Below are positions 1 to 9,851 of a DNA stretch of 11,003 nt, in pieces. The DNA comes from CALJFL01 sp964590005 (GTDB lineage: Bacteria > Pseudomonadota > Gammaproteobacteria > Pseudomonadales > Halieaceae). Position numbers and translations under genes: made by a program. The notes beneath the pieces were generated by a model that had not been told where the DNA came from, searched no databases, and saw only the letters and a list, made by a program, of their open reading frames with translations. How positions within the stretch are numbered: position 1 is the first letter of the stretch; the number at the start of each line of letters is the position of its first letter. The stretch is from the NCBI GenBank assembly GCA_964590005.1, contig CAZPVJ010000171.1:1-11003 (forward strand), in the 5' to 3' direction.

Positions 1-990
1 TTTGCCGATGGCGTCGTCGTAGTCAGCGGCGACGACATTGTGCATGAAGCCTATTTCGGTGAATTCGGTCCCCATGATCAGCACATCTGGTTCTCCATGA
101 CCAAGTCCCTGGTCTCCGCTGCCTTTGGCGTTCTCATGGCGGACAAGAAAATCGACCTGAAGGCGTCGCCGGCGGACTACATCCCTGAGCTCAAGGGTAG
201 TGGATTCGAGCGGGTGAATATCCAGCAGGTGCTCGATCACGCCACCGCGATCGATTTCAAGGAAAACTACACCGATACCAACTCGGACTTCTTTCGCCAT
301 TACGCTCCCGCGTTGAACATGGCCTGGTTGCCGGGTGCGGCTGACGCCCAGCCTGCCACCACGGACATCTACGGCGTCCATGATTTCCTGGTCAAATTCA
401 TCAAGCCAGACACGTCGCTGCAACCGGGGGAGGCGTTCGATTACAACTCCAGTAACGCCGACTTGCTGGGATGGTTGCTCGCCCGCCTGAGCGGAGAACC
501 CCTGCAGGATTTTCTCCAGAGCCGGATCTGGAGCAAGCTCGGTGCCGAACACGACGCCTACATTGCCGTTGACCGTGCCTACATGCCGGTCGCAACAGGC
601 GGTATGAACACCACCTTGCGCGATGCTGCCCGCTTTGGGGTGATGATCAGGGATATGGGTAAATTTGCCGGTGAACAAGTCATCCCGGCATCGTGGGTTG
701 AGGCGATTCTCGACGTAGACGATACACTGCGCGCCACGATGTCTGCCAATCCCAAGTACTCGGACGACCCCTGGTTTGCCTACCACAATATGTGGTGGAT
801 CCTGGATGAGGAAGCCGGCGAGTTCTGCGCCGTGGGCATCCACGGCCAGGTCATTTACATCAACCGTCAGGCCAACACGGTGATGGCCTGGTTCTCCAGC
901 CAGCCGACCGCGTCGGCATCACGGAACAAGGATTTTCATTCGAAGCTCGCCGCGGCGAGGGAACTGGCTAACAGCCTTGCTGCCCCATGA
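1..990 (+). CDS. Serine hydrolase, beta-lactamase family (5' partial)
   Basis: The reading frame is open from base 1, so the gene starts upstream; the ATG at 40 lies inside the conserved domain and is not the start. The visible 329 residues show the serine beta-lactamase/penicillin-binding fold. There is an S-x-x-K motif (SMTK, Ser codon at 94, Lys at 103), a Tyr motif YNS (Tyr codon at 442), and a C-terminal HGQ segment (His codon at 841) in the place of the KTG box. This set resembles the 6-aminohexanoate-dimer hydrolase/EstB-like esterases more than true beta-lactamases. Family members cleave esters or amides through the acylated serine; the substrate cannot be predicted here. Export cannot be judged because the N-terminus is missing. 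It lies 76 bases upstream of the ThDP enzyme gene on the same strand and could be co-transcribed, though the gap is larger than elsewhere in the window. The family call is firm; the function is not. Confidence 0.88.
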   Translation, partial: FADGVVVVSGDDIVHEAYFGEFGPHDQHIWFSMTKSLVSAAFGVLMADKKIDLKASPADYIPELKGSGFERVNIQQVLDHATAIDFKENYTDTNSDFFRHYAPALNMAWLPGAADAQPATTDIYGVHDFLVKFIKPDTSLQPGEAFDYNSSNADLLGWLLARLSGEPLQDFLQSRIWSKLGAEHDAYIAVDRAYMPVATGGMNTTLRDAARFGVMIRDMGKFAGEQVIPASWVEAILDVDDTLRATMSANPKYSDDPWFAYHNMWWILDEEAGEFCAVGIHGQVIYINRQANTVMAWFSSQPTASASRNKDFHSKLAAARELANSLAAP

Positions 991-1053
991 ATGATCGCAC
1001 CGCGCGTGAAAGGTTTGAATAACCCCGTGGGATGAGTTCGTCGTTAAACCAAA

Positions 1054-1059
1054 AGAGGA
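1054..1059 (+). promoter_or_regulatory. Ribosome binding site of the ThDP enzyme gene
   Basis: AGAGGA lies seven bases before the ATG at 1067. It supports that start, which also gives the MKASDLL N-terminus usual for this enzyme group. The rest of the 76-base gap after the hydrolase shows no convincing -35/-10 pair: a TTGAAT at 1015-1020 has no -10 partner at 16 to 18 bases. Confidence 0.7.
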
Positions 1060-1066
1060 AAGACTC

Positions 1067-2716
1067 ATGAAAGCGTCAGATCTGCTGGTCAAATGTCTCG
1101 AGGAAGAGCAGGTAGAGTACATTTTCGGTGTTCCCGGAGAGGAGAATGCCGACTTCATGATGTCGCTGGAAAAATCCGCTTCCATTCGCTTTGTGCTGAC
1201 CAGGCACGAACAGGGCGCCGCGTTTATGGCGGAGATTTACGGTCGTCTCACAGGGAATCCCGCGGGTTGCCTGGGTACCCTCGGTCCCGGCGCAACGAAT
1301 TTGCTGACCGGCGTGGGCGATTCCAACATGGACCGAGCCCCGATGCTCGTGCTGACCGGCCAGGGTGCGTCGACCCGCCTGCACAAGGAGTCGCATCAGG
1401 TCATGGATGTGGTCAGCATGTTCAAGGCCGTGACCAAGTGGGCGACCACGATTCATCACCCCGACACGATTCCCGAGGTGGTGCGCAAGGCGGTCAGGCT
1501 GGCGCGTACCGAGAAGCCCGGTGCGGTGCATATCGAGTTATGTGAGGACATCGCCAAGCTCGACACGGGCAAGCAGCCCTTACCGGTCAAGAAATTCCGG
1601 CGCTCGGTACCAGACGACAAGATCATGGATCGCATCTACGACCGAATCAAGGCGGCTAAACGACCGATCATACTGGCCGGTAACGGCTGCGTGCGGCGGC
1701 GGGCTTCGGAACAGTTGCGCATGTTCTGTGAGGCGACCGGCATCGGCGTGGTCAATACGTTCATGGCCAAGGGCTGTGTCGATATGGATGCCGATTACTG
1801 CCTGTTCACCATTGGCCTGGGTACCAAGGATGTGGTGACCTGTGCTATTGATGCCGCGGACCTGGTGATCAGCATTGGTTTTGACCTGGTGGAATACCAT
1901 CCGCGCTCCTGGAATCCGGACGGAAACAAGCAAATCGTGCACCTGGATTTTCTACCCGCCGAGGTTGATGAGAATTATCACCCCGAACTGGAGGCCGTGG
2001 GCGATCTGGCTCACAGCCTGTGGATGCTCAATGAGCGCGCTGCCGCCGAACCGCTGGCGCCCGATCTCAGCCAACAGCAGGCGGTCAGGCGAGATATGCA
2101 GGCTATCTTCGCCGAGCATGCTGAAGACAGGACTGAGGGTATTGTGAAACCGCAGAAAATTCTCTGGGATACTCGCGAGGTGATGGGGCCACAGGATATC
2201 CTGCTGTCGGACGTGGGCGCGCATAAGATGTGGATAGCGCGCCATTATCAGTGCCACGAGCCCAATACCTGCCTGATACCGAATGGCTTCTGCTCCATGG
2301 GCTTCGCCCTGCCGGGTGCGGTGGCCGCGAGCCTTGTCCATCCCGACCGGAAGGTACTGGCTATCGCCGGCGACGCCGGATTTCTCATGAATGTGCAGGA
2401 AATGGAAACCGCGCGTCGCCTGAATGCCAATTTCGTTTGCATGGTCTGGGAGGACAGTGCTTACGGCCTGATTGCCTGGAAGCAGGAGGCGGAGTTTGGC
2501 CACCACACCGACCTGGCGTTTGGCAATCCCGACTGGGGGTTGTTGGCAAAGTCATTTGGTTGGAACGGGCACTATGTCGAGCGCAGCGCGGACCTGAAGA
2601 ATACACTCATTGCCGCCTTCGCCGAGTCAGGTCCCAGCCTGGTGGTAGTACCGGTGGACTATGGTGAGAATATGAAGCTCACTGAGACGCTCGGCGAGCT
2701 GACCTGTTCAATTTGA
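1067..2716 (+). CDS. Acetolactate synthase large-subunit-like ThDP enzyme
   Basis: This 549-residue protein has the three-domain layout of the acetohydroxyacid synthase family. The N-terminal pyrimidine-binding domain carries the ThDP-activating glutamate (HEQGA, Glu48). A central domain follows at about 185-325. The C-terminal pyrophosphate-binding domain has Gly435-Asp436 and, 27 residues further, Asp463 in the WED segment. Biosynthetic enzymes have Asn-Asn there; catabolic AlsS has Asn-Asp, so this one is closer to AlsS. The RFDDR FAD-contact motif of biosynthetic enzymes is absent and the aligned region (about 268-284) reads like AlsS, so FAD independence is predicted. AlsS joins two pyruvates to acetolactate plus CO2, but no acetolactate decarboxylase or small regulatory subunit gene adjoins it. 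The downstream aldehyde dehydrogenase suggests that this enzyme may instead make an aldehyde by 2-oxoacid decarboxylation, or a carboligation product. Family is certain, reaction uncertain. Confidence 0.9.
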   Translation: MKASDLLVKCLEEEQVEYIFGVPGEENADFMMSLEKSASIRFVLTRHEQGAAFMAEIYGRLTGNPAGCLGTLGPGATNLLTGVGDSNMDRAPMLVLTGQGASTRLHKESHQVMDVVSMFKAVTKWATTIHHPDTIPEVVRKAVRLARTEKPGAVHIELCEDIAKLDTGKQPLPVKKFRRSVPDDKIMDRIYDRIKAAKRPIILAGNGCVRRRASEQLRMFCEATGIGVVNTFMAKGCVDMDADYCLFTIGLGTKDVVTCAIDAADLVISIGFDLVEYHPRSWNPDGNKQIVHLDFLPAEVDENYHPELEAVGDLAHSLWMLNERAAAEPLAPDLSQQQAVRRDMQAIFAEHAEDRTEGIVKPQKILWDTREVMGPQDILLSDVGAHKMWIARHYQCHEPNTCLIPNGFCSMGFALPGAVAASLVHPDRKVLAIAGDAGFLMNVQEMETARRLNANFVCMVWEDSAYGLIAWKQEAEFGHHTDLAFGNPDWGLLAKSFGWNGHYVERSADLKNTLIAAFAESGPSLVVVPVDYGENMKLTETLGELTCSI

Positions 2717-2750
2717 AACCAACACCAAGGCCTGAAGCCGGGAAACCTGG

Positions 2751-4193
2751 ATGACACATCATTCGCTATTGCTTGCCCACCCGGGTGAGTCGCAGGAGCG
2801 GCCGCTGGAGGTATTCTCTCCCTACTCGGGAGAGGTGGTTGGCACAATCGATCAGGCATCCGCCAGCCAGGCTGAGGCCGCCCTGGAAATCGCCCACGCG
2901 ACGTTTCGCGACCGTTCGGCCTGGCTTTCTGTGGAGGCGCGGTGCGCGGTGCTCGAAAAAGCTGCGGCCATCATGCAGGCGCGGTTCGAGGAGCTTGCCG
3001 TCGGTGCAGCGGCCGAGGGTGGTAAGCCCCTGATTGATTCCAGGGTCGAAGTCGCCCGCGCTATTGAAGGTGTCAAACTTTGCATGGAAACGATCCGGAG
3101 CGACGCCGGCGCAGTTATCCCTATTTCAGAGCCTGCGGTGGACAGTGCCCGAGTCGCTTACACGCTCAAAGAACCCGTCGGTGTCGTGGTGGCGATCAGC
3201 GCATTCAACCACCCGCTTAATCTCATCGTTCACCAGGTTGCGGCAGCCATTGCCGCGGGTTGCCCCACGCTGGTGAAACCGGCCGCAACAACACCGCTCT
3301 CATGCCATCGTTTCGTCTCGATCTTACGTGAGGCGGGATTGCCTATGCATTGGTGTCAGCTGGTTTTGCCGGCATCACTGGACGTGGCGACCGCCCTGGT
3401 CACCGATTCCCGGGTCGGTTTCTTTTCATTCATAGGCAGTGCCAGGGTCGGATGGATGCTGCGCTCCAAGCTATCGCCCGGTACTCGCTGCGCCCTGGAA
3501 CACGGTGGTGCTGCGCCGCTGGTGGTCGATCACTCGGCCAATACCGACAAGCTGATACCCGCTGTTCTGAAGGGGGGTTATTATCATGCCGGCCAGGTCT
3601 GTGTCTCCGTGCAGCGAGTCTATGTTCACGACAGTCTTTTCGAGGAAGTATGTGATCAACTGATCACGGGGGTTCGCGCCCTGCGAGTGGGTGATCCGTT
3701 GGCGGAAGACACCGAAGTCGGGCCTTTGATTACCGCAGCGGAGGTTGACCGTGTTCATGACTGGTTGCAGCAGGCAGTTGCCGATGGCGCTCAGCTTCCT
3801 ACAGGCGGTGAGCTATTGAGCAATGGCTGTCTGCAGCCCGCGTTGATTGTCCAGCCGTCGTTGGATTCCCTGGTAAGCCAGCGGGAAATTTTCGGCCCGG
3901 CGGTCTGCGTTTACCGTTACCAGGATGCCAGCGAGGCGATAGCGATGGCCAACAGCTTGCCCTATGCGTTCCAGGCGGCGGTATTCTCGCAGGATATCGA
4001 CCGCGCGATGGCTATTGGGCGGGCCCTCGACGCCTCGGCCGTCATGATCAATGACCACACAGCCTTTCGGCAGGATGTGATGCCCTTTGCCGGGCTCCGC
4101 GAATCAGGGCTGGGAGTAGGGGGTATCCCCTATACCATTGAGGATATGCAGGTCGACAAAATGATGGTGCTTAAGACCCGCACGCCCGGCTAA
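2751..4193 (+). CDS. NAD(P)-dependent aldehyde dehydrogenase
   Basis: This 480-residue protein has full aldehyde dehydrogenase superfamily length. It oxidises an aldehyde to the acid, or to a CoA ester in some subfamilies. Visible residues are Asn153 of the AFNHPLN oxyanion segment, Lys176 of LVKPA (cofactor), the FIGSARVGW turn at 227-235, general base Glu250 (LEHGG, where most relatives read LELGG), nucleophile Cys284 in GQVC, and Glu379 in the EIFGP motif. From memory, the wording around Cys284 (GGYYHAGQVCVSVQR) matches the ALDH21/lactaldehyde- and phosphonoacetaldehyde-dehydrogenase-like branch rather than the betaine aldehyde type. There is no signal peptide, so it is cytoplasmic. It starts 34 bases after the ThDP enzyme, with a GGGA ribosome binding site at 2740-2743, so the two are probably one operon. 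The physiological aldehyde is unknown; the product of the neighbouring ThDP enzyme is the obvious candidate. Confidence 0.92.
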   Translation: MTHHSLLLAHPGESQERPLEVFSPYSGEVVGTIDQASASQAEAALEIAHATFRDRSAWLSVEARCAVLEKAAAIMQARFEELAVGAAAEGGKPLIDSRVEVARAIEGVKLCMETIRSDAGAVIPISEPAVDSARVAYTLKEPVGVVVAISAFNHPLNLIVHQVAAAIAAGCPTLVKPAATTPLSCHRFVSILREAGLPMHWCQLVLPASLDVATALVTDSRVGFFSFIGSARVGWMLRSKLSPGTRCALEHGGAAPLVVDHSANTDKLIPAVLKGGYYHAGQVCVSVQRVYVHDSLFEEVCDQLITGVRALRVGDPLAEDTEVGPLITAAEVDRVHDWLQQAVADGAQLPTGGELLSNGCLQPALIVQPSLDSLVSQREIFGPAVCVYRYQDASEAIAMANSLPYAFQAAVFSQDIDRAMAIGRALDASAVMINDHTAFRQDVMPFAGLRESGLGVGGIPYTIEDMQVDKMMVLKTRTPG

Positions 4194-4202
4194 CCCCGGG
4201 CG
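4183..4202 (+). terminator. Candidate weak terminator hairpin after the aldehyde dehydrogenase
   Basis: CGCCCGG (4183-4189) and CCGGGCG (4196-4202) form a perfect 7-bp GC stem with a six-base loop that contains the TAA stop codon. Only three T residues follow (4205-4207), so this is a poor intrinsic terminator. Its place between two convergent genes makes a role in ending transcription plausible. The remaining bases to 4273 show no other clear structure, and no T-rich terminator was seen for the minus-strand operon. Confidence 0.4.
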
Positions 4203-4273
4203 CGTTTGGAGAGAGCCTGGCGGTAGATTAAGCCATGAAGTCGGGCGTCGCCTCTGTATGCGGTGCGGTAACC

Positions 4274-6268
<1,995 letters not shown>

Positions 6269-6273
6269 GACAG

Positions 6274-6278
6274 CCTCT
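6274..6278 (-). promoter_or_regulatory. Ribosome binding site that sets the liuD start
   Basis: On the minus strand AGAGG precedes the ATG at 6268 by five bases and overlaps the liuC stop codon (6277-6279). It supports this ATG over the upstream TTG at 6295 and suggests translational coupling with liuC. Confidence 0.7.
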
Positions 6279-7059
6279 AGTGTTGTTCCTGCCAAGAAGG
6301 ACGGTTTTTGTCGAGGAATGCGCCCAGACCTTCCTGTCCCTCCGGCGATACCCTGATATTAGCGATACGCTGGCAGGTGTCTTCAATCAGTTCCCCGGAG
6401 ATTGACTCGCCGGCAATATCGGACACCAGCTTCTTGGCCGCTCGCACGGCCTCCGGCCCATTGGCAAGTAGGGCATCACACAGGCCGGTGACCGTTTCAT
6501 CCAGCTGATCCGACGCGCAGATTTCGCTGACCAGACCCAGACGATGGGCTTCCTGCGCGCTGAAGCGCTCAGCGGTGGTGAAGTAGCGTCGCGCGGCGCG
6601 CTCGCCTATGGCCCTGACAACATAGGGCCCGATGGTTGCCGGAATCAGTCCTATCTTTGCCTCGGAGAAACAAAAGCTGGCGTCGTCCGTGGCTACGGCC
6701 ATGTCACAGCAGCTCACCAGCCCCACGGCGCCGCCGAAGGCGCCGCCCTGAACTCTCGCGATAGTGGGTTGAGGCAGTTCGTGCAGGGCTTTGAGCATCC
6801 CGGCAAGTCCCCTTGCATCCCGCAGGTTGTCCTCGTAATCGTACTTTGCCATGCGCTTCATCCAGCCCAGGTCCGCGCCTGCGGAAAAGTTTTTGCCATT
6901 GGATGCGACGATGACAATACGGACTTCGCTCTGCTGCGCGAGGCTATCAAAGTGTCCGCGTAGTTCGGCGATCATGTCATCATCGAAAGCGTTATGTTTT
7001 TCAGGCCGGTTGAGTACCACCCTGGCAATACCCTGCGTGTTGATATCCGTGAGTACCAT
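6277..7059 (-). CDS. liuC: 3-Methylglutaconyl-CoA hydratase (crotonase family)
   Basis: This 260-residue crotonase-fold protein is predicted to hydrate 3-methylglutaconyl-CoA to 3-hydroxy-3-methylglutaryl-CoA in leucine breakdown. The oxyanion-hole segments are visible as FSAGADLGWM (58-67) and GGAFGGAVGL (105-114). Glu133 in FSEAKIGLIP matches the second catalytic glutamate of enoyl-CoA hydratases. The first one (Glu144 in the rat enzyme) is Gly113 here; from memory this is common in bacterial LiuC-like proteins, but it differs from the human enzyme AUH. The ATG at 7059 gives the normal MVLTDI start. A longer open frame reaches 7176, but it overlaps liuB and its first 39 residues do not look like the family. 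AGGA (7067-7070) serves as the ribosome binding site inside the end of liuB, and only two bases separate the genes. Other crotonase activities cannot be excluded from sequence alone. Confidence 0.9.
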   Translation of the reverse strand: MVLTDINTQGIARVVLNRPEKHNAFDDDMIAELRGHFDSLAQQSEVRIVIVASNGKNFSAGADLGWMKRMAKYDYEDNLRDARGLAGMLKALHELPQPTIARVQGGAFGGAVGLVSCCDMAVATDDASFCFSEAKIGLIPATIGPYVVRAIGERAARRYFTTAERFSAQEAHRLGLVSEICASDQLDETVTGLCDALLANGPEAVRAAKKLVSDIAGESISGELIEDTCQRIANIRVSPEGQEGLGAFLDKNRPSWQEQH

Positions 7060-7061
7060 GA

Positions 7062-8669
7062 TTACATCCTGAATACGCCGAACCGTGATTCCTCGACCGG
7101 CGCATTTAGCGCGGCGGAGATAGACAAGCCCAGTACCATGCGTGTGTCGGCGGGATCGATAACGCCGTCGTCCCACAGACGGGCAGAGGCGTAATACGGG
7201 TGACCCTGCTGTTCGTACAGGTCGAGTATGGGTTGTTTGAAGGAGGTCTCTTCCTCCGCGGTCATGCTTTCGCCATTGCGTGCCATCTGGTCCTGCTTGA
7301 CCGTGGCCAGCACGCCGGCGGCCTGGTCGCCGCCCATGACCGAAATCCGGGCATTAGGCCACATAAACAGGAAACGCGGCTCGTAAGCGCGGCCACACAT
7401 CGCGTAATTGCCAGCCCCGAATGAACCGCCAATGATTACCGTGAATTTCGGTACGTTGGCGCAGGCGACAGCGTGCACCATTTTTGCCCCGTGCCGGGCA
7501 ATGCCATCGGCTTCATACTGTTTACCCACCATGAAGCCGGTAATGTTCTGGAGGAACACAAGTGGTATGCGACGTTGGGCGCACAATTCGACAAAGTGGG
7601 CACCCTTGACCGCTGACTCCCCAAAGAGAATGCCGTTGTTGGCCACTATGCCCACTGGGTAGCCGTGAATGCGGGCGAAACCGCAGACGAGTGTTTCGCC
7701 AAACAGGGATTTGAATTCATCGAACTCTGATCCATCCACGACCCGTGCGATAACCTCTCGAACATCATAGGGCTGACGCGTATCAGCGGGAATGACACCG
7801 TAGATATCTTCCACCGGGTAGGCCGGGGGACTGCTTTCTCGGATGTCCAGCTCGATTGGTTTTACCCTGTTCAAGCGGGCGACAGATCGCCTCATCAGTT
7901 GCAAGGCATGCTCATCGTTGTTGGCGTAGTGGTCAGTGACACCTGAGGTGCGGCAGTGAATATCCGCGCCGCCGAGTTCTTCGGCGCTGACAATCTCGCC
8001 AGTGGCCGCTTTCACCAGCGGTGGCCCGCCAAGAAAAATCGTGCCCTGGTTTTTGACGATAATCGACTCGTCGGCCATGGCCGGCAAATAGGCGCCGCCC
8101 GCCGTGCAGGAGCCCAGCACAGCGGCGATTTGCGGTATGCCTTGCGCGGACATTCGTGCCTGGTTGTAAAAGGCATGTCCGAAGTGTTCCCGGTCTGGAA
8201 ACACCTCATCCTGTAGCGGCAGGAAAGCACCCCCCGAGTCAACGAGGTACAGGCAGGGCAGGTTATTCTCGGCGGCGATCGTTTGCGCGCGACCCTGCTT
8301 TTTGACCGTGAGGGGATAGTAGGTGCCGCCCTTAACCGTTGCGTCGTTAACGAAGATCATGCACTCGGTACCGGCCACTCGCCCGATACCGGTAATGATG
8401 CCCGCGCCCGGCACGTCGTCTTCGTAAACCTTGTAGGCTGCCAATTGTGACAGCTCGAGAAAGGGAGAGCCCGGATCGAGTAGGGCGTTCAATCGATCGC
8501 GTGGTAGCAGCTTACCCCGGGAGGTATGTCGCTTCCGGGCTTTCTCACCCCCGCCGCGATGAATTTCCGCTACCCGCTCGCGCAGGTCTTCGACCTGGGT
8601 GCGCATGGCGTTACGGTTCTTCCCGAAGGCTTCATCGCGGGGGTTGATACGTGTCTGCAGCAGCGTCAT
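7062..8669 (-). CDS. liuB: 3-Methylcrotonyl-CoA carboxylase, carboxyltransferase beta subunit
   Basis: This 535-residue protein is the usual length for MccB/LiuB. It takes the carboxyl group from biotin on LiuD and places it on the gamma carbon of 3-methylcrotonyl-CoA, inside a large alpha/beta complex in the cytoplasm. The N-terminal carboxyltransferase domain includes DATVKGGTYYPLTVKKQ (109-125) and the glycine-rich acyl-CoA/oxyanion loop GSCTAGGAYLP (186-196). The C-terminal half carries GGSFGAGNYAM (414-424) and the FMWPNARISVMGG segment (435-447) for carboxybiotin binding. The ATG at 8669 has a full AGGAGG six bases upstream and gives the family N-terminus; the open frame extends 14 codons further into liuA but without support. 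The stop lies two bases before the liuC start. Propionyl- and geranyl-CoA carboxylase beta subunits are relatives; the wording and neighbours favour methylcrotonyl-CoA. Confidence 0.95.
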   Translation of the reverse strand: MTLLQTRINPRDEAFGKNRNAMRTQVEDLRERVAEIHRGGGEKARKRHTSRGKLLPRDRLNALLDPGSPFLELSQLAAYKVYEDDVPGAGIITGIGRVAGTECMIFVNDATVKGGTYYPLTVKKQGRAQTIAAENNLPCLYLVDSGGAFLPLQDEVFPDREHFGHAFYNQARMSAQGIPQIAAVLGSCTAGGAYLPAMADESIIVKNQGTIFLGGPPLVKAATGEIVSAEELGGADIHCRTSGVTDHYANNDEHALQLMRRSVARLNRVKPIELDIRESSPPAYPVEDIYGVIPADTRQPYDVREVIARVVDGSEFDEFKSLFGETLVCGFARIHGYPVGIVANNGILFGESAVKGAHFVELCAQRRIPLVFLQNITGFMVGKQYEADGIARHGAKMVHAVACANVPKFTVIIGGSFGAGNYAMCGRAYEPRFLFMWPNARISVMGGDQAAGVLATVKQDQMARNGESMTAEEETSFKQPILDLYEQQGHPYYASARLWDDGVIDPADTRMVLGLSISAALNAPVEESRFGVFRM

Positions 8670-8675
8670 TACGAG

Positions 8676-8681
8676 CCTCCT
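8676..8681 (-). promoter_or_regulatory. Consensus ribosome binding site of liuB
   Basis: On the minus strand a perfect AGGAGG lies six bases before the ATG at 8669 and overlaps the liuA stop codon (8680-8682). It is the strongest ribosome binding site in the operon and decides the liuB start. Confidence 0.8.
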
Positions 8682-9849
8682 AGGCTGTCGCGTTGAACAG
8701 TTCGCGGCCAATCAACATGCGCCGGACCTCCGAGGTGCCTGCGCCAATTTCATACAACTTGGCATCGCGCAGCAGGCGACCGGTATTGGCGTCGTTGGTG
8801 TAGCCGAAGCCGCCGAGAGCCTGGATAGCCTGCAGCGCCATCTGGGTTGCTTTTTCTGCGGTGTACAGAATCACGGCCGCGCAGTCCTGGCGTGTCTCCT
8901 CGCTTCGGTCGCAGGCACCGGCCACGGCGTACAGGTAAGCGCGGCTGGCGTTGAGATCGGCGTACATGTCGGCCAGCTTGCCCTGCATTAGCTGGAATTC
9001 ACCGATACTCTTGCCGAACTGTTTGCGGTCGTGCAGGTAGGGGATTACCTCGTCGACACAGGCTTGCATGATGCCCACCGGCCCTCCGGACAGCACGGTA
9101 CGTTCGTAGTCCAGGCCCGACATCAGTATTTTGGCACCGTCACCCTCATTGCGCAGGATGTTTTCGGCCGGTACCGGGCAGTCTTCAAACACCAGCTCGC
9201 AGGTGTTGGAGCCGCGCATGCCCAATTTGTCGAGTTTGGGGGAGCGCGAAAATCCCGGGAAGTCTCGCTCTACCAGGAAGGCGGTGATCCCCTTGGAACC
9301 AGCGGTAGGGTCGGTCTTGGCATAGATGACGTAGACGTCCGCGTCGGGCCCGTTGGTGATCCACATTTTGCTGCCGTTCAGCAGATACTGGTCGCCATCG
9401 CGACGTGCGCTCAGTGTCATGCTGACCACGTCCGAGCCGGCGTTTGGCTCGGACATTGCGAGTGCGCCGACATGCTCGCCACTGCACAGTTTAGGTAAGT
9501 ACTTTTGCTTCTGGTTCTCGTTGCCGTTTTTGTTGATCTGGTTCAGGCACAGGTTGGACATCGCTCCATAGGACAGGCCTACCGAGGCAGAGGCGCGACT
9601 GATTTCTTCCATGACGATGGCGTGGGCCAGGTAGCCCATACCACTGCCGCCATAGGCCTCATCGACAGTGATGCCCAGCAAGCCCATGTCGCCGAACTTT
9701 CGCCACAGGTCATCGGGAAAAGCGTTTTCCTTATCGATGTCTGCGGCCCTGGGGGCTATTTCACGCTGGCACATCTGATAGACGGCGTCCCGCAGCATGT
9801 CCAGTTCCTCGCCGAGGCCGAAGTTGAGATTGGGGTAGGCGGTATTCAT
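8680..9849 (-). CDS. liuA: Isovaleryl-CoA dehydrogenase
   Basis: This 389-residue FAD enzyme of the acyl-CoA dehydrogenase family oxidises isovaleryl-CoA to 3-methylcrotonyl-CoA and passes electrons to electron-transfer flavoprotein. The N-terminal helical domain (to about 125) is followed by the FAD/substrate strand motifs AMSEPNAGSD (131-140) and KMWITNGPDAD (161-171). The C-terminal helical domain contains the YEIGAGTSEVRR signature (366-377). The catalytic base is predicted to be Glu249 in GLDYERTVL, the helix-G position used by isovaleryl-CoA and long-chain dehydrogenases. Most other family members use a glutamate just ahead of the GAGTSE segment, where this protein has Tyr-Glu-Ile-Gly in the common order. 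That placement strongly favours isovaleryl-CoA as substrate. An AGGAA ribosome binding site (9856-9860) precedes the ATG, and the start lies two bases after the liuR stop. It is the first catabolic gene of the operon. Confidence 0.95.
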   Translation of the reverse strand: MNTAYPNLNFGLGEELDMLRDAVYQMCQREIAPRAADIDKENAFPDDLWRKFGDMGLLGITVDEAYGGSGMGYLAHAIVMEEISRASASVGLSYGAMSNLCLNQINKNGNENQKQKYLPKLCSGEHVGALAMSEPNAGSDVVSMTLSARRDGDQYLLNGSKMWITNGPDADVYVIYAKTDPTAGSKGITAFLVERDFPGFSRSPKLDKLGMRGSNTCELVFEDCPVPAENILRNEGDGAKILMSGLDYERTVLSGGPVGIMQACVDEVIPYLHDRKQFGKSIGEFQLMQGKLADMYADLNASRAYLYAVAGACDRSEETRQDCAAVILYTAEKATQMALQAIQALGGFGYTNDANTGRLLRDAKLYEIGAGTSEVRRMLIGRELFNATA

Positions 9850-9851
9850 TG

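Noticed and set aside
1..990. Reading the serine hydrolase as an antibiotic-resistance beta-lactamase
   Set aside because: It has the SxxK and Tyr motifs of the fold but HGQ instead of KTG, closer to esterase and amide hydrolase relatives; the N-terminus is missing.
1037..1049. Partial likeness to the LiuR site (CGTTAAAC) upstream of the ThDP enzyme gene
   Set aside because: Only a degenerate half-site without an inverted partner or a promoter around it; insufficient to claim regulation by LiuR.
1952..2506. 184-codon minus-strand open frame inside the ThDP enzyme gene
   Set aside because: It lies antisense to a clearly coding gene, its protein shows no recognisable family features, and no ribosome binding site or promoter was evident. 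It is a by-product of GC-rich codon use.
6269..6295. Nine-codon N-terminal extension of liuD from a TTG start
   Set aside because: The extension overlaps the end of liuC and is not part of the carboxylase fold; the ATG at 6268 has a well-placed AGAGG.
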